64,000 bases of DNA from Sebaldella termitidis ATCC 33386 (GTDB lineage: Bacteria > Fusobacteriota > Fusobacteriia > Fusobacteriales > Leptotrichiaceae), in contig NC_013517.1 in assembly GCF_000024405.1 (NCBI RefSeq), positions 930,001-994,000 on the forward strand. The letters run 5' to 3'. The notes under the pieces were generated by a model. It saw nothing but the letters and a program-made list of their open reading frames with translations, was not told the origin of the DNA and searched no databases. Positions 8,601-15,348 of the stretch are shown here, one piece after another; the stretch's first letter is position 1; every line of letters begins with the position of its first letter. The position numbers and the translations under genes are program-made.

Positions 8601-8632
8601 TTGGACAATGGGAATTGAATGTTAGTCTTGTA
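8601..8632 (+). repeat. Dispersed spacer repeat, copy 2
   Basis: TTGGACAATGGGAATTGAAT followed by GTTAGTCTTG, directly after the HNH gene and before the MORN-like lipoprotein. Confidence 0.6.
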
Positions 8633-8686
8633 AATTAAAATAGTTAATGTTATACTTATGAAAAATACTAAATGTGGAGGTTAGTT

Positions 8687-9322
8687 ATGAAGCAAATTTT
8701 ATTGGTAATAGTGCTAATTATTGGAATACTATCTTGCGGAATGCCAAAAGAGGTAGAGTATCCTAATGAGAATTTAAAAATTGAAAATAATATGGTTTTA
8801 TATAAAAATAAGAAATACACAGGTAAAATATCAATAGAAGATGAGGGAAAAAATGTTACAGGAGAAATAAATTTAAAAGATGGTAAGTTAGAAGGAGGTG
8901 GCTTTTATAAAATAGGAGATGTGTATTTATTGGAATATAATATAAAAGAAGGAAAATTAGATGGTAAATTTGCAATTAAAGATACAAATGACAATTTTGA
9001 AATGTTATCTGAATATAAAGACGGAAAAATCAGAAAGTTTTTTACTGAAACTGAACTTATGATAACAGATTTTAGTTTTGACGAAGAAGGAAGAGTAAAT
9101 GGAACAGAAGAAGCAGTGAGTGTAGGAGAAACTATCGCTTTTAAAGATGGTTTTGGAGAGAGACCGGATTGGGGTATGGAATTTAAAAAATACATAAATA
9201 AAGACGGGGAATTAGTTGAAGAAACCTATAAAAATGGTGTGTTGGATGATATGTATATATCAAGAGATAAATTTTATAATAGTGATGAAATAACAAAAAC
9301 GATTTTTGGAGTTTTAAAATAA
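8687..9322 (+). CDS. MORN-repeat-like lipoprotein
   Basis: I choose ATG 8687, because the ribosome site TGGAGG lies just before it and the upstream ATG at 8672 overlaps that site. About 211 residues. Lipobox in LIIGILSCGMP. The mature protein is a series of short beta-hairpin repeats (GEINLKDGKLEGGG, YNIKEGKLDGKF, EYKDGKIRKFF) of the MORN/YwqK type. Proteins of this type are often annotated as YwqK-family antitoxin-like, although the function is not established. Likely at the outer membrane or periplasm. Confidence 0.7.
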   Translation: MKQILLVIVLIIGILSCGMPKEVEYPNENLKIENNMVLYKNKKYTGKISIEDEGKNVTGEINLKDGKLEGGGFYKIGDVYLLEYNIKEGKLDGKFAIKDTNDNFEMLSEYKDGKIRKFFTETELMITDFSFDEEGRVNGTEEAVSVGETIAFKDGFGERPDWGMEFKKYINKDGELVEETYKNGVLDDMYISRDKFYNSDEITKTIFGVLK

Positions 9323-9362
9323 AGAATGTTTATTTTAAATTTTAGAAACAGAAAATGGAACG

Positions 9363-9390
9363 AGACTAAATAAAACAGTCTTGTTTTTTA
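9363..9390 (+). terminator. Intrinsic terminator of the AGACT/AGTCT type
   Basis: AGACT (9363-9367) pairs with AGTCT (9377-9381), followed by TGTTTTTT. Same core as the terminators at 10190, 11329 and 13889. Confidence 0.7.
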
Positions 9391-9425
9391 TAATGATAAA
9401 TGTGAAAAAATACTTAAGGAGAAAG

Positions 9426-10190
9426 ATGAAAAAAGTTGTTTTATTTTTTATGACAATATTTACTATAAATACTTCTATAACTATGGGGTGTTATTATTAC
9501 GATATACGGCAGGATTCAGTGGAGTTTGCTTGTAAAAAAATAGAAGAAGCAGATAGTGAAACATTTCAAACTCTTGACTTCTTTTCAAGTTATGCAAAAG
9601 ATAAAAATTATGTATACTATAATGGAAAAATTATAAAAGAGGCAGATGTTAGAACAATTGAACAAATAGATAAGTTAAGGATGTATGTGAAAGATAAAAA
9701 AGATGTATACTATAATGGAAAACGTCTACCTTTTGCTGATCCCACTACATTTGAATTAATAAACTGGAGTTTTGCGAAAGATAAAAAACATGTTTATTAT
9801 AATGAGAAATTATTAAATAGTGCAAACCCCGAAACTTTTGAAGTTTTAGAATATTCTTTATACTCAAGAGATGGAAAAAATATTTACTTTGAAGATAAAA
9901 GATTGGAAGATGTAGACATAGAAACTTTTGGAGTAATAGAAAATTCACTATCAAAAGATAAAAGATATGTATATTATAAAGGTGATAAAATAAAAGATTT
10001 AGATATAGAAACTTTAGAAATATTAACTCCTTTATTTTTAAAAGATAAAAATGATTTTTATTATGAGGGAAAAAAGTTAAATATGGATATGAAAACTTCA
10101 CACTATACAATAGGAGCATGGTGTTTAAAAGTAGAAGATAAGAATAAAAAACTTGAATATAATTGTAAAGATGGATGGAGTGTCGAGTGA
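9426..10190 (+). CDS. DKNYY-repeat secreted protein, paralogue 1
   Basis: Start at ATG 9426 behind AAGGAGA; the frame also opens upstream without a ribosome site. Signal peptide MKKVVLFFMTIFTINTSITM with a cysteine just after (GCYYY), possibly a lipobox. The body is about six imperfect repeats of roughly 33 residues with the core KDKxxVYYNGKxL..AD..TFE, the DKNYY family. The repeats are probably short beta-hairpins. A second, shorter member follows at 10308. These families occur in arrays of immunity-like or surface genes; the function is unproven. Confidence 0.8.
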   Translation: MKKVVLFFMTIFTINTSITMGCYYYDIRQDSVEFACKKIEEADSETFQTLDFFSSYAKDKNYVYYNGKIIKEADVRTIEQIDKLRMYVKDKKDVYYNGKRLPFADPTTFELINWSFAKDKKHVYYNEKLLNSANPETFEVLEYSLYSRDGKNIYFEDKRLEDVDIETFGVIENSLSKDKRYVYYKGDKIKDLDIETLEILTPLFLKDKNDFYYEGKKLNMDMKTSHYTIGAWCLKVEDKNKKLEYNCKDGWSVE

Positions 10191-10217
10191 ACAAGGATAA
10201 AGCAGTCTTGTTTTTAT
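10190..10217 (+). terminator. Intrinsic terminator of the AACAAG/CTTGTT type
   Basis: AACAAG (10190-10195) pairs with CTTGTT (10207-10212), followed by T-rich sequence. It overlaps the end of the DKNYY gene. Confidence 0.7.
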
Positions 10218-10218
10218 T

Positions 10219-10259
10219 GAAACTAAAACTAGATAATGGCAATTGAGTATTTAGTCTTG
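10219..10259 (+). repeat. Dispersed spacer repeat, copy 3
   Basis: GAAACTAAAACTAGATAATG, then GCAATTGAGTATTTAGTCTT. It lies between two DKNYY genes, just after the terminator. Confidence 0.65.
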
Positions 10260-10307
10260 AATTAAAAATTAAGTTATAATATATAAAATAATTTTAGGAG
10301 GTTATAA

Positions 10308-10697
10308 GTGATAAGAAAGTTAATGATTTTAGCAGGGTTATTTATGATGTTTCAATTTGGGTTTTCACTGAGTTGTTCAATGCCAAGAAGATATGAAATA
10401 AAGGAAAATGATATATTATATTCAGGGATTTCTGTTAAAGGAGTTGATAAAAGTTCTTTTAAGAAATTAGATATTAATTTAGCGAAAGATAAAAATAATA
10501 TTTATTATAGAGGAAAAAATTTGAAAAACCTTGATTTAGAGACTTTTAAGGTAGTATCTTGGTATGAGCCAGTTCCACACCCAGTTTGGGGAATGAGTTG
10601 TAAATTTAGATATATTGAAAGATTTAGAGACAAAAATGGAGAATATGGAATAGAAGATATTAGTGATGGGGAATTAAAATTAGAGGAGAGAGAATGA
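10308..10697 (+). CDS. DKNYY-repeat secreted protein, paralogue 2 (short)
   Basis: 129 residues, GTG start behind AGGAGG. Signal peptide about residues 1-21 (MIRKLMILAGLFMMFQFGFS), followed by SCSMPRR, a possible lipid-attached Cys. A single clear DKNYY unit, KDKNNIYYRGKNLKNLDLET, is followed by a C-terminal segment (VPHPVWGMSCKFRY) that is not part of the repeat. It overlaps the next gene by four bases (ATGA), so the two are translationally coupled. Confidence 0.72.
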   Translation: MIRKLMILAGLFMMFQFGFSLSCSMPRRYEIKENDILYSGISVKGVDKSSFKKLDINLAKDKNNIYYRGKNLKNLDLETFKVVSWYEPVPHPVWGMSCKFRYIERFRDKNGEYGIEDISDGELKLEERE

Positions 10698-11179
10698 AGA
10701 AAATTATATTGGGAATGCTAATAATATTAACAAGTTTAAGCTTTAGTAATAATTTAGATAAGTATGAGTCTAAGAGGGTTTTTGATAAAAATATAGAAGT
10801 ACTTTTAACAGGGAACTATGATAAATATAAAGATGATCCTGAGATGGTAAGAGCTTTAGGAGAAATTGATAAAAAGTCTGAAACTAAGATGTCGGAAGAA
10901 GTTTTACTAAGTTACAAAAATAACCAATACAAAGTTACGGATGTGAAAGAGAATAAATATAAAAGTGAACTAACTGTACTAGTAACTTATTGTTCATTTT
11001 TAGATGTACTTCAAGATGAGCCATTGGAAGAGCTACAGATAGAAATTTTTAATAAGTTTCAGGAAGTTGTAGATGAAAGTGGTAAAACAGAAGAAGAGCT
11101 TGAAGATGAGTATGTGAAAGTATTATTGAATGTTTTATATGAAAAATATAAAGAAAAAGCACAAAAAAGACGAAAATAA
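10694..11179 (+). CDS. Secreted hypothetical protein coupled to the DKNYY gene
   Basis: 161 residues. Signal peptide MKKIILGMLIILTSLSFS. The mature part is mixed alpha/beta: a helix around KRVFDKNIEVLLTGNYDKYK, strands in NNQYKVTDVKENKYKSELTV, and a charged C-terminal helix ending EKYKEKAQKRRK. No cysteine lipobox. Coupling to the upstream gene through ATGA suggests a common role or complex. I do not recognise the family. Confidence 0.6.
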   Translation: MKKIILGMLIILTSLSFSNNLDKYESKRVFDKNIEVLLTGNYDKYKDDPEMVRALGEIDKKSETKMSEEVLLSYKNNQYKVTDVKENKYKSELTVLVTYCSFLDVLQDEPLEELQIEIFNKFQEVVDESGKTEEELEDEYVKVLLNVLYEKYKEKAQKRRK

Positions 11180-11190
11180 TAAAAGTGCAT

Positions 11191-11316
11191 ATGAATAAAA
11201 AGAATGGATTGTGGGATATAATAGGCTTTGAAGAAGAAACTAATAATGAGTTATTTTATACATTTTTTCCAATTCTAGAAATTTCAGAAATTTTTGGAGA
11301 TACTTTAGCAGAATAG
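11191..11316 (+). CDS. Small 41-residue protein or gene remnant
   Basis: ATG 11191 opens MNKKNGLWDIIGFEEETNNE, followed by LFYTFFPILEISEIFGDTLAE and TAG. It lies 11 bases after the previous gene and immediately before an intrinsic terminator, in the same transcript. There is no clear ribosome site, so it may be the tail of a lost gene. Acidic, no membrane segment. Confidence 0.35.
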   Translation: MNKKNGLWDIIGFEEETNNELFYTFFPILEISEIFGDTLAE

Positions 11317-11328
11317 AATAATGTAGTA

Positions 11329-11362
11329 AAACAAGACTAAATATAAACAGTCTTGTTTTTTT
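11329..11362 (+). terminator. Intrinsic terminator, perfect 10-bp stem
   Basis: AAACAAGACT (11329-11338) pairs exactly with AGTCTTGTTT (11349-11358), followed by T. The same stem recurs at 13889. Confidence 0.9.
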
Positions 11363-11365
11363 ATT

Positions 11366-11403
11366 GGAAACAAAACTGGACAATGACAATTGAATATTGA
11401 GGG
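11366..11403 (+). repeat. Dispersed spacer repeat, copy 4
   Basis: GGAAACAAAACTGGACAATG, then ACAATTGAATATTGAGGG; the longest version of the repeat seen at 6721, 8601 and 10219, again right after a terminator. Confidence 0.7.
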
Positions 11404-11505
11404 AAAGCCTTCCTAGAATTTTTGGAGTTTGTAGAGTAGAATAAAAATAATTGGCAATTAGTCACTTATTATGTGAAATATAGGTGACTGATAGAAAAGA
11501 ATAAT

Positions 11506-11676
11506 ATGGAAAAAAGAGATTTAAAAATTTCTTTTTATAAGGCTGGGACTGGAAAAGGTGCAAGGATTATTTTACCGATTCCGTGGCTTCGAAAATTAGA
11601 TATAACAGAAAATGAAAAAGATATAGAGCTAATTTTGGATGAAGAAAATAACCAGCTTATAATAAAAAAGAGATAG
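11506..11676 (+). CDS. AbrB/SpoVT-like small DNA-binding protein
   Basis: 56 residues from ATG 11506. KGARIILPIPWLRKLDITEN followed by ELILDEENNQLIIKKR has the swapped-hairpin AbrB pattern: a beta strand with IPxPW, a short helix, then the D-x-x-x-L-I-I-K-K strand. Such proteins are transcription factors or antitoxins of MazE type. No toxin gene follows; the next 120 bases contain only inverted repeats, then transposase debris. Weak ribosome site. A 6-bp inverted repeat (AGTCAC at 11460, GTGACT at 11484) just upstream could be its own operator. Confidence 0.6.
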   Translation: MEKRDLKISFYKAGTGKGARIILPIPWLRKLDITENEKDIELILDEENNQLIIKKR

Positions 11677-11717
11677 AAAAAACTCCCATAAACTTTTTAC
11701 AGTCTACAGGAGCAATT

Positions 11718-11754
11718 CAGTATAATAATATACCGTTACAAGCATATTATACTG
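11718..11754. repeat. Perfect 10-bp inverted repeat
   Basis: CAGTATAATA (11718-11727) and TATTATACTG (11745-11754) with a 17-base loop, between the AbrB-like gene and the transposase fragment. There is no T tail, so it is more likely an operator or a mobile-element end than a terminator. Confidence 0.55.
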
Positions 11755-11795
11755 TATTAACTCCAAAAATTCAAATTTGGGGACCGATCCACTCT

Positions 11796-12190
11796 TTAAT
11801 TTTTACGGTAAATATTATGGAATTGATATTTAAAGATATCATTAACAGCCAAAGCAAGTTTAGAAAGAAGGGTTCTGTCATAGAAGAAAAATTCTCTGCA
11901 TTGTTTAGGAATAGTAAAAAGGACATGTCTGTGAGGACAGTTGATAATATCTTTTGAAATTCTCTCAGTCCATGTAGCAGAATATTTGAAACCACAAGAA
12001 GGACAAAGTCAGGATTTACATGTAAGAGGGATTTTATGGGAATGACCGCAAGAGAAGCATTTGAGGAGAAGGCATTCTTTATCTAAATCCCTGCAGGCAA
12101 TAAAGTTAGAGATAGATTTTTTGATGAATGAAATATCAGAATAAGAAAAATAAGTCTCCTTGAAAAGAAGATCAATGAATATTATTGTTG
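11796..12190 (-). pseudogene. 5' fragment of an IS91-like transposase (copy 1)
   Basis: Reading 12190 to 11799 gives an N-terminal region nearly identical to that of the larger copy at 12435-13583: the zinc-binding cysteines in SCGHSHKIPLTCKS and LCPSCGF, then TWTERISKDIINCPHRHVLF. The homology stops after YQFHNIYRKN with a TAA at 11796, so the HUH catalytic part is missing. The copy lies in the same orientation as the second one, so the two form a direct repeat of about 380 bp. Confidence 0.8.
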
Positions 12191-12360
12191 AAAATATATT
12201 TTCAGTTTATTCTGTATAGTTATTTTATTAGTCATAAAACAATTATACAAGAAATCAGCCGGATTTTGAATTCAGCTTTTTTTAAATAGTAAGGAAAGTT
12301 AATGTATTGAAATCAAGAAAAATAGATAAAACAAGAAATTTTGATATATATGAGATATGA

Positions 12361-12425
12361 ATAAGGAGCGTAAGCTCCTTATCTATTAAAAAAAAACATC
12401 ACAAAATAATCTAACAGAGTTAGAT
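12361..12425. repeat. Paired hairpins behind the IS91-like transposase
   Basis: ATAAGGAGC (12361-12369) and GCTCCTTAT (12374-12382) form a 9-bp stem with a 4-base loop. ATCTAAC (12409-12415) and GTTAGAT (12419-12425) form a 7-bp stem with a 3-base loop. They lie just past the transposase stop. The inner one is followed on the minus strand by a T-rich run and may be a terminator. The outer one has no T tail in either direction and could be an element end recognised by an HUH enzyme. Confidence 0.55.
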
Positions 12426-12434
12426 TAAAAAAAA

Positions 12435-13583
12435 TCAAATATATATTCTGGTTGGTGGATATAAGTAATGATAAAATTCTGAGACTTTCATTTTAATATT
12501 ACATTTAGGGCAAACAAAAGGATTGATACCAAAGGTATTGAATATTTGTCTTTCATACCATGGAAAATTTGAAGAAACAGCAGAAGTTTTAAATGCTTGA
12601 ATAGCGTTAGTGAGTTTATGTGATTTTCTTCTGGCGTAAAACCCAAATCTGCTGATCATTTTAAAGTTTTTAGGAGGCAGGTGAATAAGGATTTGAGTAA
12701 TAAATTTGGACAAAGGCATGGTAACTAAAGTTTTCTTTTTACCTAGTTTAAGATCATAAAAAAAGAAAGAAACAGAATCATGGGAAATATTAGAGATTTT
12801 GTATTCAGCAATAGGAGCTCTAGCAAGATACCGGCCAAGATATTTAATGATTCCCTTGTTGTTGTTAATATTCCCGTTAGCAACATCAAAGAAGAATCTT
12901 TTATCAATTTTGTACATTAGACTGACAGTATTTTTAGCTTTTAAACGAATATGTTCGTTAGGATATTTACCATTTGAAATAATATCAAGAAGAAGGAATT
13001 TCCATTGTCTAGCGATCGATTCAGCGTGAAAATATCGAAAGTTAACAAAGTGAAAAAATTTATTAAAACCGCCAAGAGAGAGAATAGCATGAATATGAGG
13101 ATTCCACTTGAGGTCCCTGCCAAAGGAATGAATAACAGTAATAAGTCCGTAATGAATGACATCAGAGGGAGTAAAGTATTGATAGGAAGATTTAGGAATT
13201 TTGTTAACTCTTAGATTTTTACGATGAATATTATGAAATTGATATTTAAAGATATGGTTAACAGCCAAAGGAAGTTTAGAAAGAAGAGTTCTGTCATAGA
13301 AGAAAAATTCTCTGCATTGTTTAGGAATAGTAAAAAGGACATGTCTGTGAGGACAGTTGAGAATATCCTTTGAAATTCTCTCAGTCCATGTATCAGAATA
13401 TTTGAAGCCGCATGAGGGGCAGAGTCTGGATTTACATGTAAGAGGAATTTTATGAGAATGCCCGCAAGAGAGACATTTAAAGATAAGGAATGCTTTATCT
13501 AAATCCCTGCATGCGATAAAATTAGAGATAGATTTTTTGATGAATGAAATATGGGAATTAGAAAAATATCTCTTGATTTCATT
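12435..13583 (-). CDS. IS91-like HUH transposase (copy 2), start codon not found
   Basis: An open frame of about 380 codons. It begins after a TAA at 13584-13586 and holds no ATG, GTG or TTG until the TTG at 13268, well inside the conserved N-terminus, so the true start seems lost or replaced. The N-terminus has a four-cysteine zinc domain (SCGHSHKIPLTCKS, LCPSCGF). The centre has the HUH metal site in WNPHIHAILSLGG and the tyrosine region YLGRYLARAPIAEYKI, as in IS91/Y2-type transposases. The C-terminus has a second CPKC knuckle. Rolling-circle transposition is the family mechanism; activity is doubtful without a start. Confidence 0.8.
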   Translation of the reverse strand, partial: NEIKRYFSNSHISFIKKSISNFIACRDLDKAFLIFKCLSCGHSHKIPLTCKSRLCPSCGFKYSDTWTERISKDILNCPHRHVLFTIPKQCREFFFYDRTLLSKLPLAVNHIFKYQFHNIHRKNLRVNKIPKSSYQYFTPSDVIHYGLITVIHSFGRDLKWNPHIHAILSLGGFNKFFHFVNFRYFHAESIARQWKFLLLDIISNGKYPNEHIRLKAKNTVSLMYKIDKRFFFDVANGNINNNKGIIKYLGRYLARAPIAEYKISNISHDSVSFFFYDLKLGKKKTLVTMPLSKFITQILIHLPPKNFKMISRFGFYARRKSHKLTNAIQAFKTSAVSSNFPWYERQIFNTFGINPFVCPKCNIKMKVSEFYHYLYPPTRIYI

Positions 13584-13601
13584 TTATTTGTATGTTAAAA
13601 T
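13573..13601 (+). promoter_or_regulatory. Sigma70-type promoter for the 83-residue protein
   Basis: TTGATT (13573-13578), 17 bases, TAAAAT (13596-13601). It lies within the end of the transposase copy, about 30 bases before the AAGGAGG of the next gene. Confidence 0.55.
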
Positions 13602-13633
13602 ATCGAAGTTGATAACAATTAAGGAGGTAAATT

Positions 13634-13885
13634 ATGAGATATTTTAATTTGAAAATATTGGCGCAAAATCCTGAAAGTTATGAAGAAAAAATTGAAGAAT
13701 TAAAACGGTATCCCAGAAATAAACTTTTTTTGGCTATAGAAAACTGTAAGAGACAAAAATATTCCGAAAGTATGATAATGCAGGAATTGATAGAAAGCGG
13801 ATATGGGGAAGTAGAAGTGGATATAGCGCTGGAAGAATATTATAGATTTATAGAAAAATCTGTAAATTATAAATTGAATATATAA
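13634..13885 (+). CDS. Hypothetical 83-residue protein
   Basis: ATG behind AAGGAGG. Helical protein: SYEEKIEELKRYPRNKLFLA, then a second half ESMIMQELIESGYGEVEVDI that resembles a UBA-like or recombination-associated three-helix fold by pattern (hydrophobic spacing, GYGE turn). No signal or membrane segment. It has its own promoter and a strong terminator, so it is a deliberate single-gene unit. No family recognised. Confidence 0.55.
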   Translation: MRYFNLKILAQNPESYEEKIEELKRYPRNKLFLAIENCKRQKYSESMIMQELIESGYGEVEVDIALEEYYRFIEKSVNYKLNI

Positions 13886-13888
13886 AAA

Positions 13889-13917
13889 AAACAAGACTAA
13901 AAAAGTCTTGTTTTTTT
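13889..13917. terminator. Bidirectional intrinsic terminator
   Basis: AAACAAGACT (13889-13898) pairs exactly with AGTCTTGTTT (13904-13913), flanked by A and T runs on both sides. It serves the converging 83-residue gene and ydcF. Same stem sequence as at 11329. Confidence 0.9.
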
Positions 13918-14719
13918 ATGATTTGAACCTTTCATCAGCTACTCTTACATAAGAACCGTAATACTTTTTCAAATAATCAAATGCTTCTAAAACTTCATTT
14001 GGAATATTTACAGAAGCTATAAAGTTTTTTCCTTTAGGTCCGTAACCATCTTCATTATCGCATAATCTCGGAATCTCACCCATCAAAAGATTAATATATT
14101 TTTCCATATCCCACATTCCGGTTATATCTGAATCTTCGAAAACCAGTCTGTCTCCGCCGGCTTTAACTTTGGCAATATAAGGAGCAAAATTAATTACATT
14201 TATGCTGTTGTCTTTAAAAAGCAGTTTAAATGTAGCATCCATTCTCTGCTGCATTGTGGAATCCTGAATAATTATTATATTTTTCGGGGAAATGAAATTT
14301 TCTTTTAGTGTATTTAAGGCAAAGGTTACATTATTACCGCAGTTTGTAGATTGATTTTCGATCAGAGGATTGTTAATATTGTATTTTTGCATAAGATAGT
14401 CAGCGATAATATCGGCCTCTGAATGGTTTTCAGCTTTTATGGCAGGAAAATTTTCAGAGACAATTTTCCATAATTCACTGGTAGTATGTCCTATTCCCCC
14501 TGAAATAAGAAGTCTGTCAGCAAGATTATCCGTTACTGCCTTTGCAGCAATATCCCAGCCGTAAATTATACTTCCGCCGAAAAGTATCAGAACATCAGCT
14601 TTTTCAATTCCATATTTATTTTTCAATGCTTCTCTTGTTAATGCGGGAACATCCCGCCTTGATAAAAAATCACTAATAATATTTATATTTTTAGCAGATA
14701 CATTTAAGTTTTCCATCAT
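13916..14719 (-). CDS. ydcF: YdcF family protein (DUF218)
   Basis: 267 residues, the same length as E. coli YdcF, and collinear with it: LLISGGIGHTTSELW, ENQSTNCGNNVTFAL, IIIQDSTMQQRMDATF and LMGEIPRLCDNEDGYGPKGK all have close counterparts. The ADVLILFGGSIIYG segment is the DUF218 nucleotide-fold start. E. coli YdcF binds S-adenosylmethionine but its reaction is unknown. No signal peptide, so cytosolic. Codon use and GC are higher than in the island to the left, which marks the return to the chromosome backbone. Confidence 0.9.
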   Translation of the reverse strand: MMENLNVSAKNINIISDFLSRRDVPALTREALKNKYGIEKADVLILFGGSIIYGWDIAAKAVTDNLADRLLISGGIGHTTSELWKIVSENFPAIKAENHSEADIIADYLMQKYNINNPLIENQSTNCGNNVTFALNTLKENFISPKNIIIIQDSTMQQRMDATFKLLFKDNSINVINFAPYIAKVKAGGDRLVFEDSDITGMWDMEKYINLLMGEIPRLCDNEDGYGPKGKNFIASVNIPNEVLEAFDYLKKYYGSYVRVADERFKS

Positions 14720-15136
14720 TATTCTCCTGTCTATATAAAAAAAATAAAGCTTTAGAAAAGTTTAGCATATATAGTGATAAGATTCAAATGCACACGAAGT
14801 CTGAGCTGATTAAAAAGCATTTCCGGCTAAATAAAAAAAACCGGGTGCTTAAAACCCGATTTCTTAAATAAAAAATTATTATTATTTTCTCTAGCACATT
14901 CATCGTATAATTATTAACTTATTTCCCAGTTAGTTTATTCTTTGAATTTTCTTTGGGAGCGAAATAAAATATGAGAATTGTAAAATGAAGAACTCTTTAT
15001 GTAATAAAAGTAATATTTAGCAATGAAATTACAGAAGTCTGATATATGAAAATAAACCCATTCTTTAAAAAATATTTTTTAGAAACAGAGAAAATCGTCC
15101 GACATATTTTAATTTTAAATTTTTTTATGATTAAAA
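14720..15136. other. Intergenic region between divergent genes
   Basis: No supported gene. It holds a minus-strand terminator hairpin at 14838-14862 and otherwise very AT-rich sequence with the divergent promoters. Confidence 0.5.
14838..14862 (-). terminator. Minus-strand intrinsic terminator or attenuator before ydcF
   Basis: CGGGT (14842-14846) pairs with ACCCG (14854-14858), extended by A/T pairs. On the minus strand the stem is followed by eight T. It lies 120 bases upstream of the ydcF start, so it would stop a minus-strand transcript before ydcF: either the end of a small RNA or an attenuator. Confidence 0.6.
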
Positions 15137-15165
15137 TTGACTTTAGAAGAATATTCTAGTAAAAT
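15137..15165 (+). promoter_or_regulatory. Promoter of the autotransporter gene
   Basis: TTGACT (15137-15142), 17-base spacer, TAAAAT (15160-15165). This gives a leader of about 170 bases before the autotransporter ATG. Confidence 0.65.
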
Positions 15166-15282
15166 ATTGGTAGCTATTGTACAAACTTAGAAATATACCA
15201 ATTTAAAAAGCAATTCTATATCATTTATTTAAAATATCTTATGAAAAGTTTTAATGAAAGGAGGGTAAAGAAAAAAACAAAA

Positions 15283-15348
15283 ATGTTGTTCAAATTGAAG
15301 ATCATAAGTAAAAGTATTTTTAAACTAATTATCAAGGAGGGACAATGA
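15283..15348 (+). other. Possible 21-codon leader ORF coupled to the autotransporter
   Basis: ATG 15283 opens MLFKLKIISKSIFKLIIKEG and one more residue, and stops with TGA at 15346-15348, overlapping the autotransporter ATG (ATGA). A strong AAAGGAGGG lies upstream but about 17 bases away, farther than usual. Coupled translation is possible but unproven. Confidence 0.3.

Noticed and set aside
9426-10190. CRISPR-like array from the regular DKNYY repeats
   Set aside because: The periodicity is in the protein; the DNA repeats are imperfect, lie in frame in one gene and have no uniform spacers.
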